From Azolla caroliniana (lineage: Eukaryota; Polypodiophyta), in contig JBHGNT010000008.1 of the NCBI GenBank assembly GCA_043228905.1, forward strand, positions 21,018,001 through 21,082,000: a stretch of DNA of 64,000 nucleotides, written 5' to 3'. Position numbers and translations under genes: made by a program. The notes beneath the pieces are model-generated. The model saw only the letters and a list, made by a program, of their open reading frames with translations, had not been told where the DNA came from and ran no database searches. Positions 35,151 through 48,540 of the stretch are shown in pieces. The first letter of the stretch is position 1. Each line of letters begins with the position of its first letter.

Positions 35151-38100
35151 CTAGGGTGTTGCTATATTGTCAATGTTGTAACTATCGTTGTGGAGGAGGT
35201 ACGAGACAAGCAACCCTCCATGAAAATAAAGTAATAATATCAATGAAAACAATCTAAGATGAGGACAACCACCCCATTAATAACCATATTTGGATTGTAG
35301 GAACTAGGCACTCGTATCTATAAATTATTGTGGATAAGTAACACTTAGGTACCAAATTCAATCACAATTGGCTATGGAGAACATGTGGCCAACTTGGATG
35401 CTATTCTTAGATAAAGACATGTGGATGGTCAATGGTAATGAAGTCATTCCATTAACCCCTTATTATTGGTGATTAGAGTATCCTGACATGTCATAATCTT
35501 ATCTAAACATTCTAATTACACTTCTTTCAATTGGATGTTGTTCTAAGGCAGTACTTAAACTATATTATAGGTGATGTGTAAGCGTAAAGTAAAAATCTAC
35601 ATGACTAGGTTTTGTCTCTCTACTTGCATGACATGATTGGTGAGCACAAGCTCGAATTCCACAACCCATGTAGAGATTTCTACCTTAAATTTCATGAAGT
35701 CTTCTTACATTTTGATAGAAAGGTAGCACTGGCATGTCAAACTCAGATATTACAATGAGTGGTGGAGAGAGAAATGTGGTCATTGAAAATAATGTTTAAG
35801 CCTCAAAGAAGAAATTTACTCCTCTTTTTACATTGTCGCTCTTGTACCACCATCAATAACCTTGTTTTGGACTTGCTTTGTGTTTTTTTATATCTCCAAC
35901 ACAATAATGATTTAGTTCATGGCGACAAAATCCTTTTAAGATGTTCACTAACTAGGATAGAAATATGACTTTTTGACTAGTAGTCAAGTAGCCAAATTCA
36001 ATAACATTTTGATATTCTTAATGTAGAATCCTATGTGTAACTATTGTTGTTGAACCCAACCAACGAAAATTGAATACATGATGTTGACATGCTTTTCTAG
36101 TGGTTAATACATGGAACTCCTCTGCTTTGTTGTAGAACTTTTGCCTTTACCAATTGGGCAAGAAACTTGTAGGCGTATCACATCAACTTTTCATAAAATG
36201 AAATCGGAAAGCAATTCTACAAGATCAGTAGTTTGGTTTTCTAATGATTCATGGTGGACGTAAAGCTATACTTTTTTGGATGTGCTTGAATTATGTTTTC
36301 TTTGATCGTATGTTGATCTCAGGGTTTGTGAATTGTTCTCTATATACTTTTTTGGATGTGCTTGAAACAAAAATAAATAAATGTAGACCATCCAAGATAT
36401 ATTTGATATGAGAGAACATTATACTTTGACGTTATCCTTGAACTGAACAAAAGAACTAGAAATGAAGAAGAGAGTGTACCCAATGCTAAGACTAAAAAAG
36501 TCTCTACTATCGAAGACTTATATGTAAAAGAAGGCATTAAAAAGTGAAAAGGATGTAAATAGCTAAAATGTAAAAGATTTATAAAACTGAATCTACACTT
36601 TTTTATTTTTTTATTTTTTTATTATGTTTTGTTCCTCCTCTTCACCTAGAGGTGTCTGAACCTCTAAATCTCTTAGCTACAATTACGAAGGACATCTAAT
36701 ATTCGTAACATGTTTAAGAGCTCAATCGATGCGTAAGTCTGTTTCAGGAAAGGAAACCAAAAAACAAAAACCATTAAATGGAGATTAAACCTTAAGGATG
36801 CCTTGATATAGATTTGAGTCAAAGTACTTTGATGCATTAATATAGAACAATGAGTCGATAGCTCGAGTTCAAAAAGCAATATTAAGATTTACAAACAATG
36901 GCATGCACCAAGATTCTCTAAAGCCATGGACACTTTTTAGATGATGATGTGAATATTATAGGAAACAATCAAGCAAAGGACGCATGCCCGTTTGTCCACG
37001 GAAAAGTAAAATGTATTCCCATGATAAGTGTTGCTCGAAAATTTTGGAGTAACAATTTGGAATCATTTGGTTTGTGTGTTCTCCACGGAAGAGTTGTAAC
37101 TACATCTTTGTTCCAAACAATATATTACAATGAAAACTAGTTGACGATGTGCCCAGTCATCAAGAGAATTGTAAATGTAAGGCTGATCACTTATGCAAAA
37201 AAAAGTAAAGTAGGATGTGATTCTTCCAAAACATCTAAGAGACACTTTTAGAAAAACAAATGGGTAGTATTTGCTACATTTACCAATGATCGAAGTCCAT
37301 CAATCCTCCGAGGCAACAAAGCAATGAGATCAATGAAAAGCATTTATGGTGAGGACAACATCCCCATTAGTTAGCATATTTGGATTGTAGGAAGTAGGCA
37401 TTCATATGCCTTTGTTATTGTGTGCATGTAACAGATACTTATCAAACTCAATCACAATTTGCTAAGTAGAGCATGTGCCCAACTTTATTGGTAGTCATTG
37501 ATAAAGACATGCAATGGGTGGAAATAAAGTAAATCATTTATATCTTCTATTAGCCATACCAAAAGAGTGGGGTTCTCATTCCAATGCATACAATTACCTC
37601 TTGATTTTTCTCAAGATAGCTATTGTAAGATTTGGTGGATTGACATCTCATGCAAACTGACGTCATTTAGAATGAAATAAATATAGACTAATTTAGAAGG
37701 GATGATTAATCGAAAAAATATAGGCTAAATTAAAATGGTAGTACACTATTATGGTGAATGGCAATTAGTGACATGCAAGCTGAATGTCATTTAGAATGAA
37801 ATAAATATAGAGTAATTTAGAAGGGATGATTAATGGTAATTATGTCACTCCACTAAACCCCCTTTATTTGTGATTAGAATATCCCCACATGATCATAATC
37901 TTACCTAGACCTTCTAATTATTTGTTCACAACATCATTGGACAATGAATGTAGTTTTCTAAAACTTACAATACCATGTCAAGTATTGCGATGGTCCATGG
38001 AAACTAAGTCTCTGTACTGGCTGCACATGAGCATTGATAATAGCATCCCAACAGGGAATCAGCGTAGTATTCTGCGAGGAGGAGAGTTGGATAGTATCTC

Positions 38101-38824
38101 TACTAGGCGTGTTGGTTCTTGATCTTCAACTTAGCAATAATTTGAAATTGATGTCTCTTCACCATCGACGAACAATAATTCCAATTTGATGTAACGTTCG
38201 AGCAGTACCTTGAACTTCTACGTACATTGATTTTGTCAATGTCAATTACTTATTGCTAGTGGCCCCACGACATTATGAGTGATGATAATAGCATCCCGAG
38301 ACAATAAGATTTTGTAGCTATTCACAATAATTTTTTATCGATGGCAATGAAGTGTCTGTAGTAGCCCCACATGATCAATGATAATCATATCCCGTCGATC
38401 TTGACCTTAGATTTACAATAATTCCAAATTGATGTAGCCTCCTCCGTTAGTCAACCATGAAATGTCGGGAGAGTGGGGTCTGGCGATGAAATCACACGAA
38501 GACGTTTCATGGTCATCTGTCAGTAAACGTGAACATAAATAGAGAGTGAGACATGATGAGTTCCTCCACCCTCTCAGCCTAAGAGCCTGCCAGACACAAT
38601 CTCGCCCTTGAACAGGTAATTTTACTTTCTTCTGCATGTAGTACATTCATGTCATGTCTGTTGTGACACATTATTTTTATTACAAATGAAATTACATTAT
38701 ATATATGTGCATTCATTTGTTACTACCCGTGAATCGATAATTGTACATATGTGGTGAGAGGGATTATATATATTATAATGCTATTTTTTACGTATATACA
38801 TACTGCTTGCTGCTGCAGCGAGAG
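35151..38824. other. intergenic DNA of degenerate repeats
   Basis: 37180-37930 is a diverged copy of parts of 33970-35560. 35780-35970 resembles 41800-41965. 38165-38515 recurs inverted at 43497-43835. Short ORFs here have no recognisable domain. Confidence 0.4.
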
Positions 38825-40299
38825 ATGGATCGTCAACCTATCCAACCTGCGCAATCAGATGAACCGGTAATAATATCTGCTCCCTCCAATGAACCTGTAA
38901 TAATACTACATTGTGTCTGATCTGGCAACGACCCATTTTATATTATGGAGAAATTATACATTACTGTGATATTGATTATGTATACACAAACTGGTGCTGC
39001 TGCAGGAGGAGTTAGATCACTCCGGCATCTTTGTTCTGTACAAGCCAGCGCAGATAAAGCTGGACATTGTTTTCTTTCATGGATTGCAGCGTTCCTGTTG
39101 CAGCGACTACTGGAATGCCTACAAAAATACGTGGATGTCCAGTGTCACGGAAAATGATGGCCGCATCCGTTCCGTACTTTGGCCACGCGATTGGCTGGGC
39201 AGGGATGTCGTGGATGCTCGAGTCCTGTCGGTATCCTACAACTCCCTAGCGGTAACTACGGTAAACCCAATATCGCCTAATCAGTCCGAGACATTCGAGT
39301 CCATCGCCAGAACGTTGAGCGAGAAACTGGTGACAGAAGGCATCGGGCAACGCCACCCTGTGATTCTTGTAGGCCACAGTCTGGGTGGCCTGATCATCAA
39401 ACAGATCTGCAAAGAGATGAAAGAACCGATTGAGGCGGCCCGGGGGATGCCGTACTATCTATTTCTTCGTAACATCCGGGGTGTCTTCTTCTATGCCACC
39501 CCACACAATGGAGCCAAACTCGCTCGAACTTTTATGTGTTTCAAAACACTGTGCTCACTAATTCCCTTCCGTTGCTTTAAATTCTCGCCCGCAATGCACG
39601 TCCTCGCCGAAACTTCGCCCGACAAGTTGTCGCAACTTACGAATGACTTCCGCAAAGCATGCAATGGCGGCCGATGGGAAATCGTCACACTCGTTGAAGG
39701 CAGCAACACACCGTTGGTAAAGTCGAAACCGTCTCTTTCTTCTTATAATCTGAGGGCTATCTATATTCATTCATTATCTCTCAAAACTCTATTTATGCGC
39801 ATTCCATATGTATTACAATAAAGTAGGGTTTGGCTAATTTGACGAATAAGAATAATAAATATTAACAATTGATTGTGCACACCAGTGTTGTTGCCTGGAG
39901 ATACCAATAGTGCGCCACCGGGAAGCAATAACGTTTGGTGAATGTACGTTTCTAGACGAGGAGAACCACATCTCAATTTGCAAGCCGTCAAGCGACTCTG
40001 CTCACAGTTACGTTATCTTGCGGGATTTCATAACGGTGAGCATAGTAAAAAAAATGCGTGTTATTATTATTACACTCATGATTCCACACACACACACACA
40101 CACAACAACAAAAAAAATAAATCATTGCGCATATATGCTCATAAATACTTCAAAGGAAAACTACTAAATCTTACGATTATTTTTACAGAATATCAGCAAG
40201 CCAGCCACTACCTCAGACGATAAGCCCACACGTCAATTCGCTGCATTAATGAATATAATAAACTTGTTCAATATTCCAATGAACACTGGCGCTTCATAA
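38825..40299 (+). CDS. SERAC1/SesB-type alpha/beta-hydrolase B
   Basis: Four phase-0 exons: 38825-38866 (MDRQPIQPAQSDEP), 39006-39716, 39886-40035, 40189-40299; 337 residues plus TAA, nearly the same length as paralogue A. LDIVFFHGLQ, then WPRDWLG, VDARVLSVSYNS, the nucleophile elbow VGHSLGGLIIKQ (Ser about 139), GVFFYATPHNGAKLA, and the histidine motif NHISICKPSS (His about 279). No signal peptide, membrane span or ARM domain. The C-terminal exon is unlike that of A and remnant C, so the tail diverges fast or was replaced. Probably a soluble serine esterase; substrate unknown. Divergent from ARM copy 3. Its flanks, but not the gene, are copied at 43497-44825. Confidence 0.82.
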
Positions 40300-42335
40300 A
40301 ATGAAGTATTATGAGTAATTAATTAGACATTCACACGGAATGTTTCTATAAACATGTTCACGTGAATATATATGTATCGCATTTCCAAATTATGTAATAA
40401 AATGTTTCCTTTAATGTGTTCTCAACTTCAAATATTAGCGACCATGCTACAGAAACTTGACTTAGAAATGCTCGTAATTTCAGTATATTTGTGACCTACT
40501 AATATTATGATAACCGATTCAACGTTTTGTACACATACCTTTATAGAAAGATGCAATATTAATATACTGGCCTCAACAATGACGAATGGTGTATTAGTCT
40601 AGGACGTGCTTCTAATTACAATTCTTAACCGCAATCGTTGAGGGGGTGTTAGGGTACATCCACGCTAATATATGCTAACCTGGTTAGTACAATCGTCCAA
40701 GTTCTAGGTACATATAACTATTCTTGTTAGCAGTAATAATAGCAAGAGAAAATATATAATCTGATTACTCAACTCGTTAATAACATAAAAGCTCAAATAT
40801 TCCATCCAAGGTTTGGGAAGCATAGATTCAGAAAGAATAGGTTTGGATTACTAGAGACAGATATTGTTTAGGAGAGAGCTACAACTTTGGGTAAATGAGG
40901 ATGCGTGAAGAAATTAAAGAAAAGTCTAAAGTTTCAGTTGTTTCTACTCTTTTCACATCTTACTGCTCTCTCCCGTTCCCTCTCCTAATTTCCTCATGCT
41001 TTATTTCCTTTCATTCTTGGGAATGAACATCCTTTCTTCCTTGCTTTATAATTGGAATCAACAGCCTTGTTTACATGTTGCATGTACACTTCACAACTAT
41101 TTGGTAACGAAGAGTGTCCATGAAAAAACACTCTTGTTGGTGTGCAATATTAAATCTTATTTATCTCATTTAGTGCTCGTGATATGTCTTCTTAAATATG
41201 TAGTGAAACTACTACTCTTCGAATAATAAAATATATCTATATCGATATGTGTGGATTTATTTATGACGTTTGAGAGAACCTAAATTGGGCTCTAAATCAG
41301 GAGAGATTAAGGAAGAGGTGGTCATTGAAGCACTTAAATTGAAGTGTTGTTTACATTAGGACAGATGATTAATTAGAATCAAAGCATTACGAAGAGTGGT
41401 AGCTATATAGCGTATAGAAACCATCAACTAGAAAGAGAATATTGGAAGCAATGATCGATTTAAGAAAAGGTGTCACATGTGTAGAACCTTAGTATATTTT
41501 TTAACACCAAATGTCTAATGGTTTTGAGGCAATTTTAGGAGGTGACACAATACACCTAACATCATGACCTATCTACTCCATATGTGATACTTCAGAACCT
41601 AACTTCTGTTATCCATATAAGTCAGAGACACACAATTCTCTATCCAAATATTCTAAGACAATGGTGGTGTTGTAAACTTTTATGATTGGTGCATCAAAAT
41701 TGCTCAGTTATAATTGAGTAGAGACATAAAGAGTGAGAAAGTAAATGAATAGATTGATTAAGAGATATTGGTAGTGGCAAAGAGAGATCAAATAGATAAA
41801 GTTGGGCCTCAAAGAAGCAATTTACTCTCAATCATAGCTCTCCTTATGTTTTTGGTTTTCCCACAAATAGCTCTCCTTATTTGTTGTTTTAGATCCTCAA
41901 TCCAACAATAATATAGTCCATGCTTTTGCAATCCTTAAGAGACATTCACTAGCTAGGATATGGGGGCTTTTTTTAGTAATGTTTGTGTGGACACAAAAAA
42001 CACGTGGAGCTTTTTTATTTAGAATCCTAGTGGTTTCACCGCTATGTATAACCCCAATCGTGATTAATTCTCATTGGCCTCAACCTATCATGATCATTGA
42101 ATTGCCAAAGATGACCCTTTTATAGGGTGTCATACATGGAACTTCTTCTTGACACAATCCCACCAGTGCGAGACTTGAGAGCATTACAACTTTGGTCCCT
42201 TACCTAGATTGATGTACTACCAAGGGTCATTTTGCTCAAGAACGGTTTTTCCTTGACAATCAGGCCAAAAACCAATTATAAACTTGTTGTCTACATACAG
42301 TCTCATGTGTAGGATTCAGAAACATTCTATGACAT
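40300..42335. other. 3' flank of hydrolase B, no gene seen
   Basis: 40320-41245 recurs directly at 43921-44825. Beyond that only low-complexity and degenerate sequence. Confidence 0.45.
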
Positions 42336-42984
42336 TGTTAGAGATAATGTAAGCATGGCAATAACAAAATAGACAAGACATTCAAGAGATAGAGAGAGAA
42401 AGAAGGGTCTCGATCCACCAAACCATCCTCGAGCAAAGAGACCGAGATAGACTCTAAGCCCTAACTCATGTCGCATACCACCACAAGCTTCGTGTCATAC
42501 CTAATACTACCACGTGCTTCCCACAAGAGTATGTTCATCACAAGGTAAGTCTCAACGATGTCAAATGATCGACCAAATAAAATTAGAAAGGTCTCATATT
42601 TATAGCCAGACCCAAGGCCCCAAGCAAGTTCACACTTGTCGCTTATGGGTTGTCTCAATTCCTAGGATTAAAAGTAATCCTCCCTTCTTTACAATCTCGA
42701 CTAATCCTCACACTCATATCTTGATGTGTGGAGAACTACAAGATAAACTACCATGGGATAAATTATCATTATGCCGATAATAGACATTTCCAATTTGGTC
42801 CCTGCATCCCACTAATAGAGGGCCCAATGCAATAGTTTTCGCAGATTATATTTTCTTTGTTCCCATACTCATCCAATAACTCGTGACTAGTTCTTCACTT
42901 ACACATTCCATAAAATTGTAAAAGCTTCTTCTTTTCAAACCCTCCACCACCCTCCTTTTTTTGACAAACATATCCAAATGTTCT
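42336..42984. repeat. LTR-like sequence, unassigned
   Basis: Starts TGTTAGAGATAATG. Its first 250 bases resemble the copia I upstream region (GAGAGAGA run, AGAAGGGT, GATCCA...ACC, CCTC). No second copy or primer site is attached. Confidence 0.35.
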
Positions 42985-43414
42985 TGTTGAGAGACAAGCT
43001 CAACAAGTGCCGAATTGGCTAAAGAGTTTGTTAACCGAGTGGGTTGATGAGAGGCAACTGAAGAAGCCGAGAGACAAAGCGGCTGAAGCAGTCAAGTGAC
43101 AAAGTGGTTGAAGAAGCCGAAAAGCCATTAGGTCCTATAGTGCTATTCATAGTAATAAGAATATTTAAGGAAGTTACTTAGTGTCAGACACTCATTTATG
43201 AGCATTCAAGTATGTGTCAGTACTTGTGTGAGCCCACTGTTATGGCATGTATAAAGAGTGCTCTAGGAGCACAATTGTATGTATTGACTACTAAGTTAGT
43301 TTTGAAATATACTTTCTTGTTGTTTGCTCACTCAGTCTCTCTCTCTCCCTCTCTGTGTGTCTGACTTAACCAGCTACGGTTCTGTACACAATTCTTTTAC
43401 ATGGTGTCAAAGCC
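42985..43414 (+). repeat. orphan copia-type LTR with primer site
   Basis: LTR 42985-43401 (TGTTGAGAGACAAGC...TTTTACA) followed at once by TGGTGTCAAAGCC (43402-43414), a degenerate initiator-Met primer site. The first 21 bases resemble the tip of the LTR at 46545, so the two belong to related families. No coding region follows. Confidence 0.6.
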
Positions 43415-43496
43415 GAGGGTTGAAGATCCTTAGCAGTTGAGAAAGCGAACAAACATAGAGATAAGCTTACATCTTGCGGACAAATTATCATCCTCA

Positions 43497-43835
43497 TAGA
43501 AGGGAACGTCTTCGTGTGATTTCATCGCCATACCCCACTCTCCCGACATTTCATGGTTGACTAACGGAGGCTACATCAATTTGGAATTATGGTAAATCTA
43601 AGGTCAAGATCAGAGGGATATGATTATCATTGATGATGTGGGGCTAGTATAGACACTTCATTGGCAACTATAAATTATTGTGAATAGCTACAAAAGCTTA
43701 TTATGTCCTGATGCTATTATCATTAGTCATGACGTCGTGGAGCCAGTAGCAAGAAGTAATTGACATTGACAAAATCAATGTAAGTAGAAGTTCAAGTTAC
43801 TGCTCGGACGTTACATCAAATTGGAATTATTGTTC
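43497..43835 (-). repeat. inverted copy of the hydrolase B upstream flank
   Basis: Reverse complement of about 38165-38515, including the ACGTCTTCGTGTGATTTCAT stretch, with scattered substitutions. Confidence 0.8.
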
Positions 43836-43920
43836 ATTAATGGTGAAGTGATAGTGGTTTAGAGACCTCGAGGTCAACTGTCTCATCATCGTGGATCAAT
43901 GATTCGCATAGGTTGGATTC

Positions 43921-44825
43921 AACAGGAATATGAATGATTCTATAAATATGTTCGTGTGAATATATAAGTATTGCATTTCCAAATTATGTAATAAAATGGT
44001 TCATTTAATGTGCTACAGAAACTTGAGTTAGAAATGCTCGTAATTTGAATATATTTGTAACCTACTAATATTATGATAGCCGATTCAACGTTTTGTACAC
44101 ATACCTTTATAGAATGATGCACCAATAATATATTAGCCTCAATAATGTCAAATGTTGTATTAGTCTAGGACGTGCTTCTAATTACAATTCTTAACGACAA
44201 TCATTGAGGGGGTGTTAGCTACATCCACGATCATATATGCTAACCTGGTTGGTACAAGCGTCAAGTTCTAGGTACATATAACTATTCTTGTTTGAAGTAA
44301 TAGCAAGAGAAAATATATAATCTGATTACCCAACTCTTTAATAACTTAAAGCTCAACTATTACATATGAGTGATGTTGATAACTTAAGGTTTGGGAAGCA
44401 TGGATTCAGAAAGAATAGGTTTACATTATTAGACACAGATATTTTTTAGGGGGAAGCTACAACTTTAGGAAAATGAGGTTGTGTGAAGATTTTAAAGAAA
44501 AGTCTAAAGGTTTAGTTGTTTCGACTCTTTTCACATTTTCCCGTTCCCTCTCCTAATTTACTCCTGCTTTATTTCCTTTTATTCTTGGGAATGAACATCC
44601 TTTCTTCCTTACTTTATAATTGGAATCAACATCCTTGTTTACATGTTGTAGTGTACACTTCACAACTAATTGGTAACGAAGAGTGTCCATGAAAAACACT
44701 CTTGTTGGTGTGCAATATTAAATCTTATTTATCTCATGTAATGCATATGATATGTCGTCTTAAATATGTAGTGAACTTACTACCCTTCCAATAATAAAAT
44801 ACATATATATAGATATGTGTGCATT
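43921..44825 (+). repeat. direct copy of the hydrolase B downstream flank
   Basis: Co-linear with 40320-41245, roughly 90 percent by eye (shared ATTTCCAAATTATGTAATAA, AGTCTAGGACGTGCTTC, ATGAACATCCTTTCTTCCTT). Confidence 0.85.
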
Positions 44826-44828
44826 CGT

Positions 44829-46088
44829 TTATGACATTTGAGTTGATGGCGTAGTTGGTGAGTTGTCGGCTAGTGGAAGCCGACTTGTGTATCTTCTTAC
44901 GACATTCTTCTTCGTGGTGGCCGACCTTCCCACAATATCCACATTTGATTGAGGTTTGTCGACTCGGACCAGAATGGTGGCTCCCCCTTGTTCCGAAGGT
45001 TCCCCGATGGCCTCTATCTTGTTGTCGTAATTGAGAGTTGTTTTAGTAACCTGAGCCTCGTCCGCCTCGTCCTTGGCGGAATCGGCGTCTTCTTGCACGG
45101 CCACGTCCTCTTCCTCCATCCAAGTGCGTGTAGAGCATTTGGCCTTTCGATCCATTACTCCTTGTTCGAACATGGTTTTCTTCGACCAACCCCATGGATT
45201 GAAGATCGAAGAAGGAGGGCGGATTCTCCCATGCTAGTACAACGGTTTGCATCACGCCGAATCGGCATCTTCTTGCACGGCCACGTCCTCTTCCTCCATC
45301 CAAGTGCGTGTAGAGCATTTGGCCTTCCGAGCCATTACTCCTTGTTCGAACATGGTTTTCTTCGACCAACCACATGGATTGAAGATCGAAGAAGGAAGGC
45401 GGATTCTCCCGTGCTAGTACAATGGTCAGCATCGTGCCGAATCGTGGTGCAAGGCCGCTGAGACATATTTGCACCATCTCGTCATCCTCCACGTTTACGC
45501 CTATCGGGCCGAGCAAATCACAAAGCCCCTTGATCTTCAAGGTGTAGCTCGTGATGGACATATCCCTTTGTTGGATATTATTCAACTCTTGGCAGAGTTG
45601 AAGCTTTCTCGCGGTAGTGTTGGCGGCGAAAATCTTTCATAGATTCTCCCACGCTGCCTTCGGCGTATTGGCTTCTCGAATGTACCCGAGCATGTGGTCA
45701 TGAACACATGTCGCCAAGCAATACATCAGTTGGCTTTCCGCTTGCGTCCACGTTGCATAGTCGGTGTCTTCCAGGTTGGGCCGATTTTCTTGTGCTCCTT
45801 TGATGTAGCTCCAATAGCCTTGGCCGACAAGGTATTGGTGCATCTTGTACTCCCAAGATGCAAAGTTGGTGCAATCCAACTTCTCGCTAGGGAGAGCGCT
45901 CCCCTTTTGAGTATTCATTGTCGACATAGATTTCTTCCTTCTTTTCTTTTCCTTCTCTCGAACACGAGCTATGTAGTCGCACTACGATATCGATGAGCCG
46001 GTTCTTCTTGAACGTTAGTGTAGAGCACAACACACGATCACGATGAGGCGAATGGGCTAGATTGAGCTACCAAATCACTCTGATACCA
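44829..46088 (-). pseudogene. Ty1/copia element III, gag region and primer site
   Basis: Primer site TGGTATCAGAGTG on the minus strand at 46088-46076. Gag begins at 45927 (MSTMNTQKGSALPSEKLDC) with the copia-type W-E-x-x-M motif; a stop near 45637 splits it. The second part (45585-45043) ends in RG-rich sequence, followed by a good knuckle CGYCGKVGHHEEEC at about 44935-44890. Truncated at about 44829; no protease, integrase or RT. Confidence 0.82.
45079..45438 (-). repeat. 180-bp in-frame tandem duplication inside gag
   Basis: 45079-45258 and 45259-45438 align base for base with about a dozen differences. The period is exactly 60 codons, so the reading frame continues through both; repeated peptide landmarks are NPPSFFDLQSM, GLVEENHVRTRSN and YTHLDGGRGRGR. 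Confidence 0.88.
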
Positions 46089-46545
46089 TGTAAAGAATCA
46101 ATGGTGATTCTTGTGTAGCGGAAGAGATGTGTGTTATGTGTATGTGTGAGAGGAAAGAGGAGAGGAGAGAAATACAAGATGGGTAAGAGACAAAATGAAG
46201 TGCTTAAGAAGAAGGAGATGTATATTAACAAGGAGAATATGATAAATGAAAATGTAGCATTACAAGGAGTCACAACTGACTTAGTATGAAGTATGAGGAG
46301 GGTGCTTTATATAGAGTCACCCTCTCTCTTCATTAACTTTACAACAACCACTCTCTCTCTTGGGGAATGTGAAGACTCATAGTCATGGGGAATATGTAAC
46401 TCATTAGTTATGTGTCATAGAATATGATTCTATGACACATAGCTAATGTGTAGAGAGTAGTGGTGTGACTCTTGACCTTTGAGTAATCATGGATTCTCAA
46501 AAGGTGTGTTAACACGTTGCACTATGTTGAGCTTGATTCTCAACA
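46089..46545 (-). repeat. 5' LTR of copia element III
   Basis: 457 bp; on the minus strand it starts TGTTGAGAATCAAG and ends TTCTTTACA, directly next to the primer site. A minus-strand TATATAAAG occurs at about 46302-46310. Confidence 0.75.
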
Positions 46546-47189
46546 CCTCTTGTATATGAACATATTCCTCCTGCTCAGAATTTTTGGTCCGGTACGTGTG
46601 GGATCCCAGCAGAATCACAATTTTTCATATGGTCATTGACTTCTTTCATCTTCTCTTCCATCTATCAGAGTCGATCGGACAGTTCGTCCTTACTCTTTTT
46701 CAGTGTCAACCACTGTGTATACTTATGCTCGGCTGCTATTTTCACTCATTTGCATGCTTCAACCATATCTTTTGTTGCTCTATTCGTTTTGGCGAACTCC
46801 CTATGGACTTTGACAAGGGCCATGTGAAGAGGAGGCATTTGAATCCCCTGGTTCTTATTTTTCGCATCGCATTGTCAGGTAATTCTTTGCAGTTCTTTTA
46901 CTTCTTCTGGCTCAATCACACTGAGCATGATCTTCTGGATTTCGTCCCGATCCTTGTGCTCCTGGGCCAGTAGATAAGACGCGTACTGTAATCTTTTAGT
47001 GAGCCAATCCACCAGCTCGTAAGATGTCCCGAACTATAGTAGGGCAACAAATTCATGGGTTGTTGTTGGTATCTCATGCAAGCCAAGGACTTTATTCGGG
47101 GACATGGACGATGTTTTTCCCTTTCCCAAGGCCGTCCTTAGTCCTGTTTGATTGTGTCAACAGTCAACGCTTCAGTTCATAATGATCGT
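46546..47189 (-). other. degenerate minus-strand reading frame, possibly element-derived
   Basis: Between 46960 and 46600 the minus strand gives a charged, helix-prone stretch (YELVDWLTKRLQYASYL, AQEHKDRDEIQKIM) interrupted by stops. I do not recognise the family. It separates two copia fragments and may be a gag remnant. Confidence 0.3.
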
Positions 47190-48538
47190 TCAACTGACTC
47201 CTAGTTTTTGACCCATCGTTTCTTGGTCGGCCGACTCTCCTCCACGTATGCTTATTCGTGCTATGTGCTCGATCGTTGGCTCTGCCCACAACTTACGGTT
47301 GTGATCTTCAATGAAGGTAACAAAGTATTGTACACCAGAATGAGACCTTGCATCTACATAACATACATCGGTGTGTACGAGTTCCAAGACCAATTTTCTC
47401 CGAATCGGGAGAGTTAGTCCAAACCGGCCCTATTTTGTTTTTTGGCCAGGTAGTCGACACATTTGTCCAGATGCAGATTTTTCATGTCTGGCCAGATTTG
47501 CAACCCCTATCAATTCATATAGCAAAACCTATTGTGCCACAACTCATCGGTTGTGTGAGTTGTCATGTTTGCCTCGTCTTGGCACAATGGTGGTGCATGC
47601 AATACATAGAATGTATTTTGCTTCTTTGCCTGAGCCATGATCAAGTTCCCTTTGCAGAATTTTCACATGTTGTTTTAGAAGTTACCAATGTAACCTTCGT
47701 CATGGACCTGTCCAGCCAATAATAGATTCAATCTAATATCTGGAACATGGCTCACATCCTTTAGCATCATTCTTCAGCCTATTGAGGTCAGCAATCATAC
47801 ATGCCCAATTCCGACAATCTTGCATGCAATGTCATTAACCATCTTCACGTAGCCGTAGTTGCCAACTGTATACGATGAGAAGCATTCTCTCTCGGGGTTT
47901 AGGTGGAATGATGCACCCGAATCAACCAACCATGTCGATTCATTGCAGACAAGGTTTAGCTCACTTTGGTAACTGATGACCAACAACTCCTCCTTGCTTG
48001 CCGCGATTGCCGAGGTGCCTCTTCTTTCTAGGATCTTCTTTGGTTCAGCACCGTCAGCTCCCCATTATCGTTCTTGAAATGTCCACAATTCTTTTGGAAG
48101 TGCCTTGGCTTCCCGCATTACAAGCATGTAGGCCTTCATCTTGACTTTGACCTTGTCCCCAATTTCTCTTGGTTCTGGGGACTTCTATTCCAACCTCTTC
48201 CCTAATTCATGTCACCATCTCTAACTAAGGCCTTCGGATCAATTGGGGACTCTCTCTCCTTTCGGTAAGCTTCCTCATTAAGTTGGGTCGCCTTCACCTT
48301 CTCCAGGGATAAGTGCTTCCCTTCCAGTCTAGTGTAGCCTAATGTGACAATGAGTGTCTCCCAGGTGTTCGGATGGGATCTCGGCGGCAGTAATGCTAAT
48401 ACCTTGTCAGTTGGAGGTACTTCTAGAGAGGTGGTTTGGTTGATCAATCCTTGGAAGGAATTCAGGTGCTTTGCCATGCGGAAGTCATCCTGATACTAGA
48501 CTCTCACAATCTTCCTAAAAATTGAGACCCTATTAATG
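47190..48538 (-). pseudogene. Ty1/copia element IV, gag to integrase start
   Basis: Minus strand, in order: gag (MAKHLNSFQGLINQ, 48477 downward), protease STWLVDSGASFHLNP (about 47930), GAG-pre-integrase, and the integrase start LVHTDVCYVDARSHSGVQYF. Several frameshifts. It ends near 47190. Its integrase start matches element I (YVDA-S-H), so they belong to one family. At 48538 it abuts a plus-strand copia fragment. Confidence 0.75.
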
Positions 48539-48540
48539 AC

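Noticed and set aside
36949-37140. 63-codon plus-strand ORF
   Set aside because: No recognisable motif and surrounded by degenerate repeats.
45043-45585. Host RG-rich RNA-binding protein
   Set aside because: It is the copia gag next to an LTR and tRNA-Met primer site; the repeat is an internal duplication.
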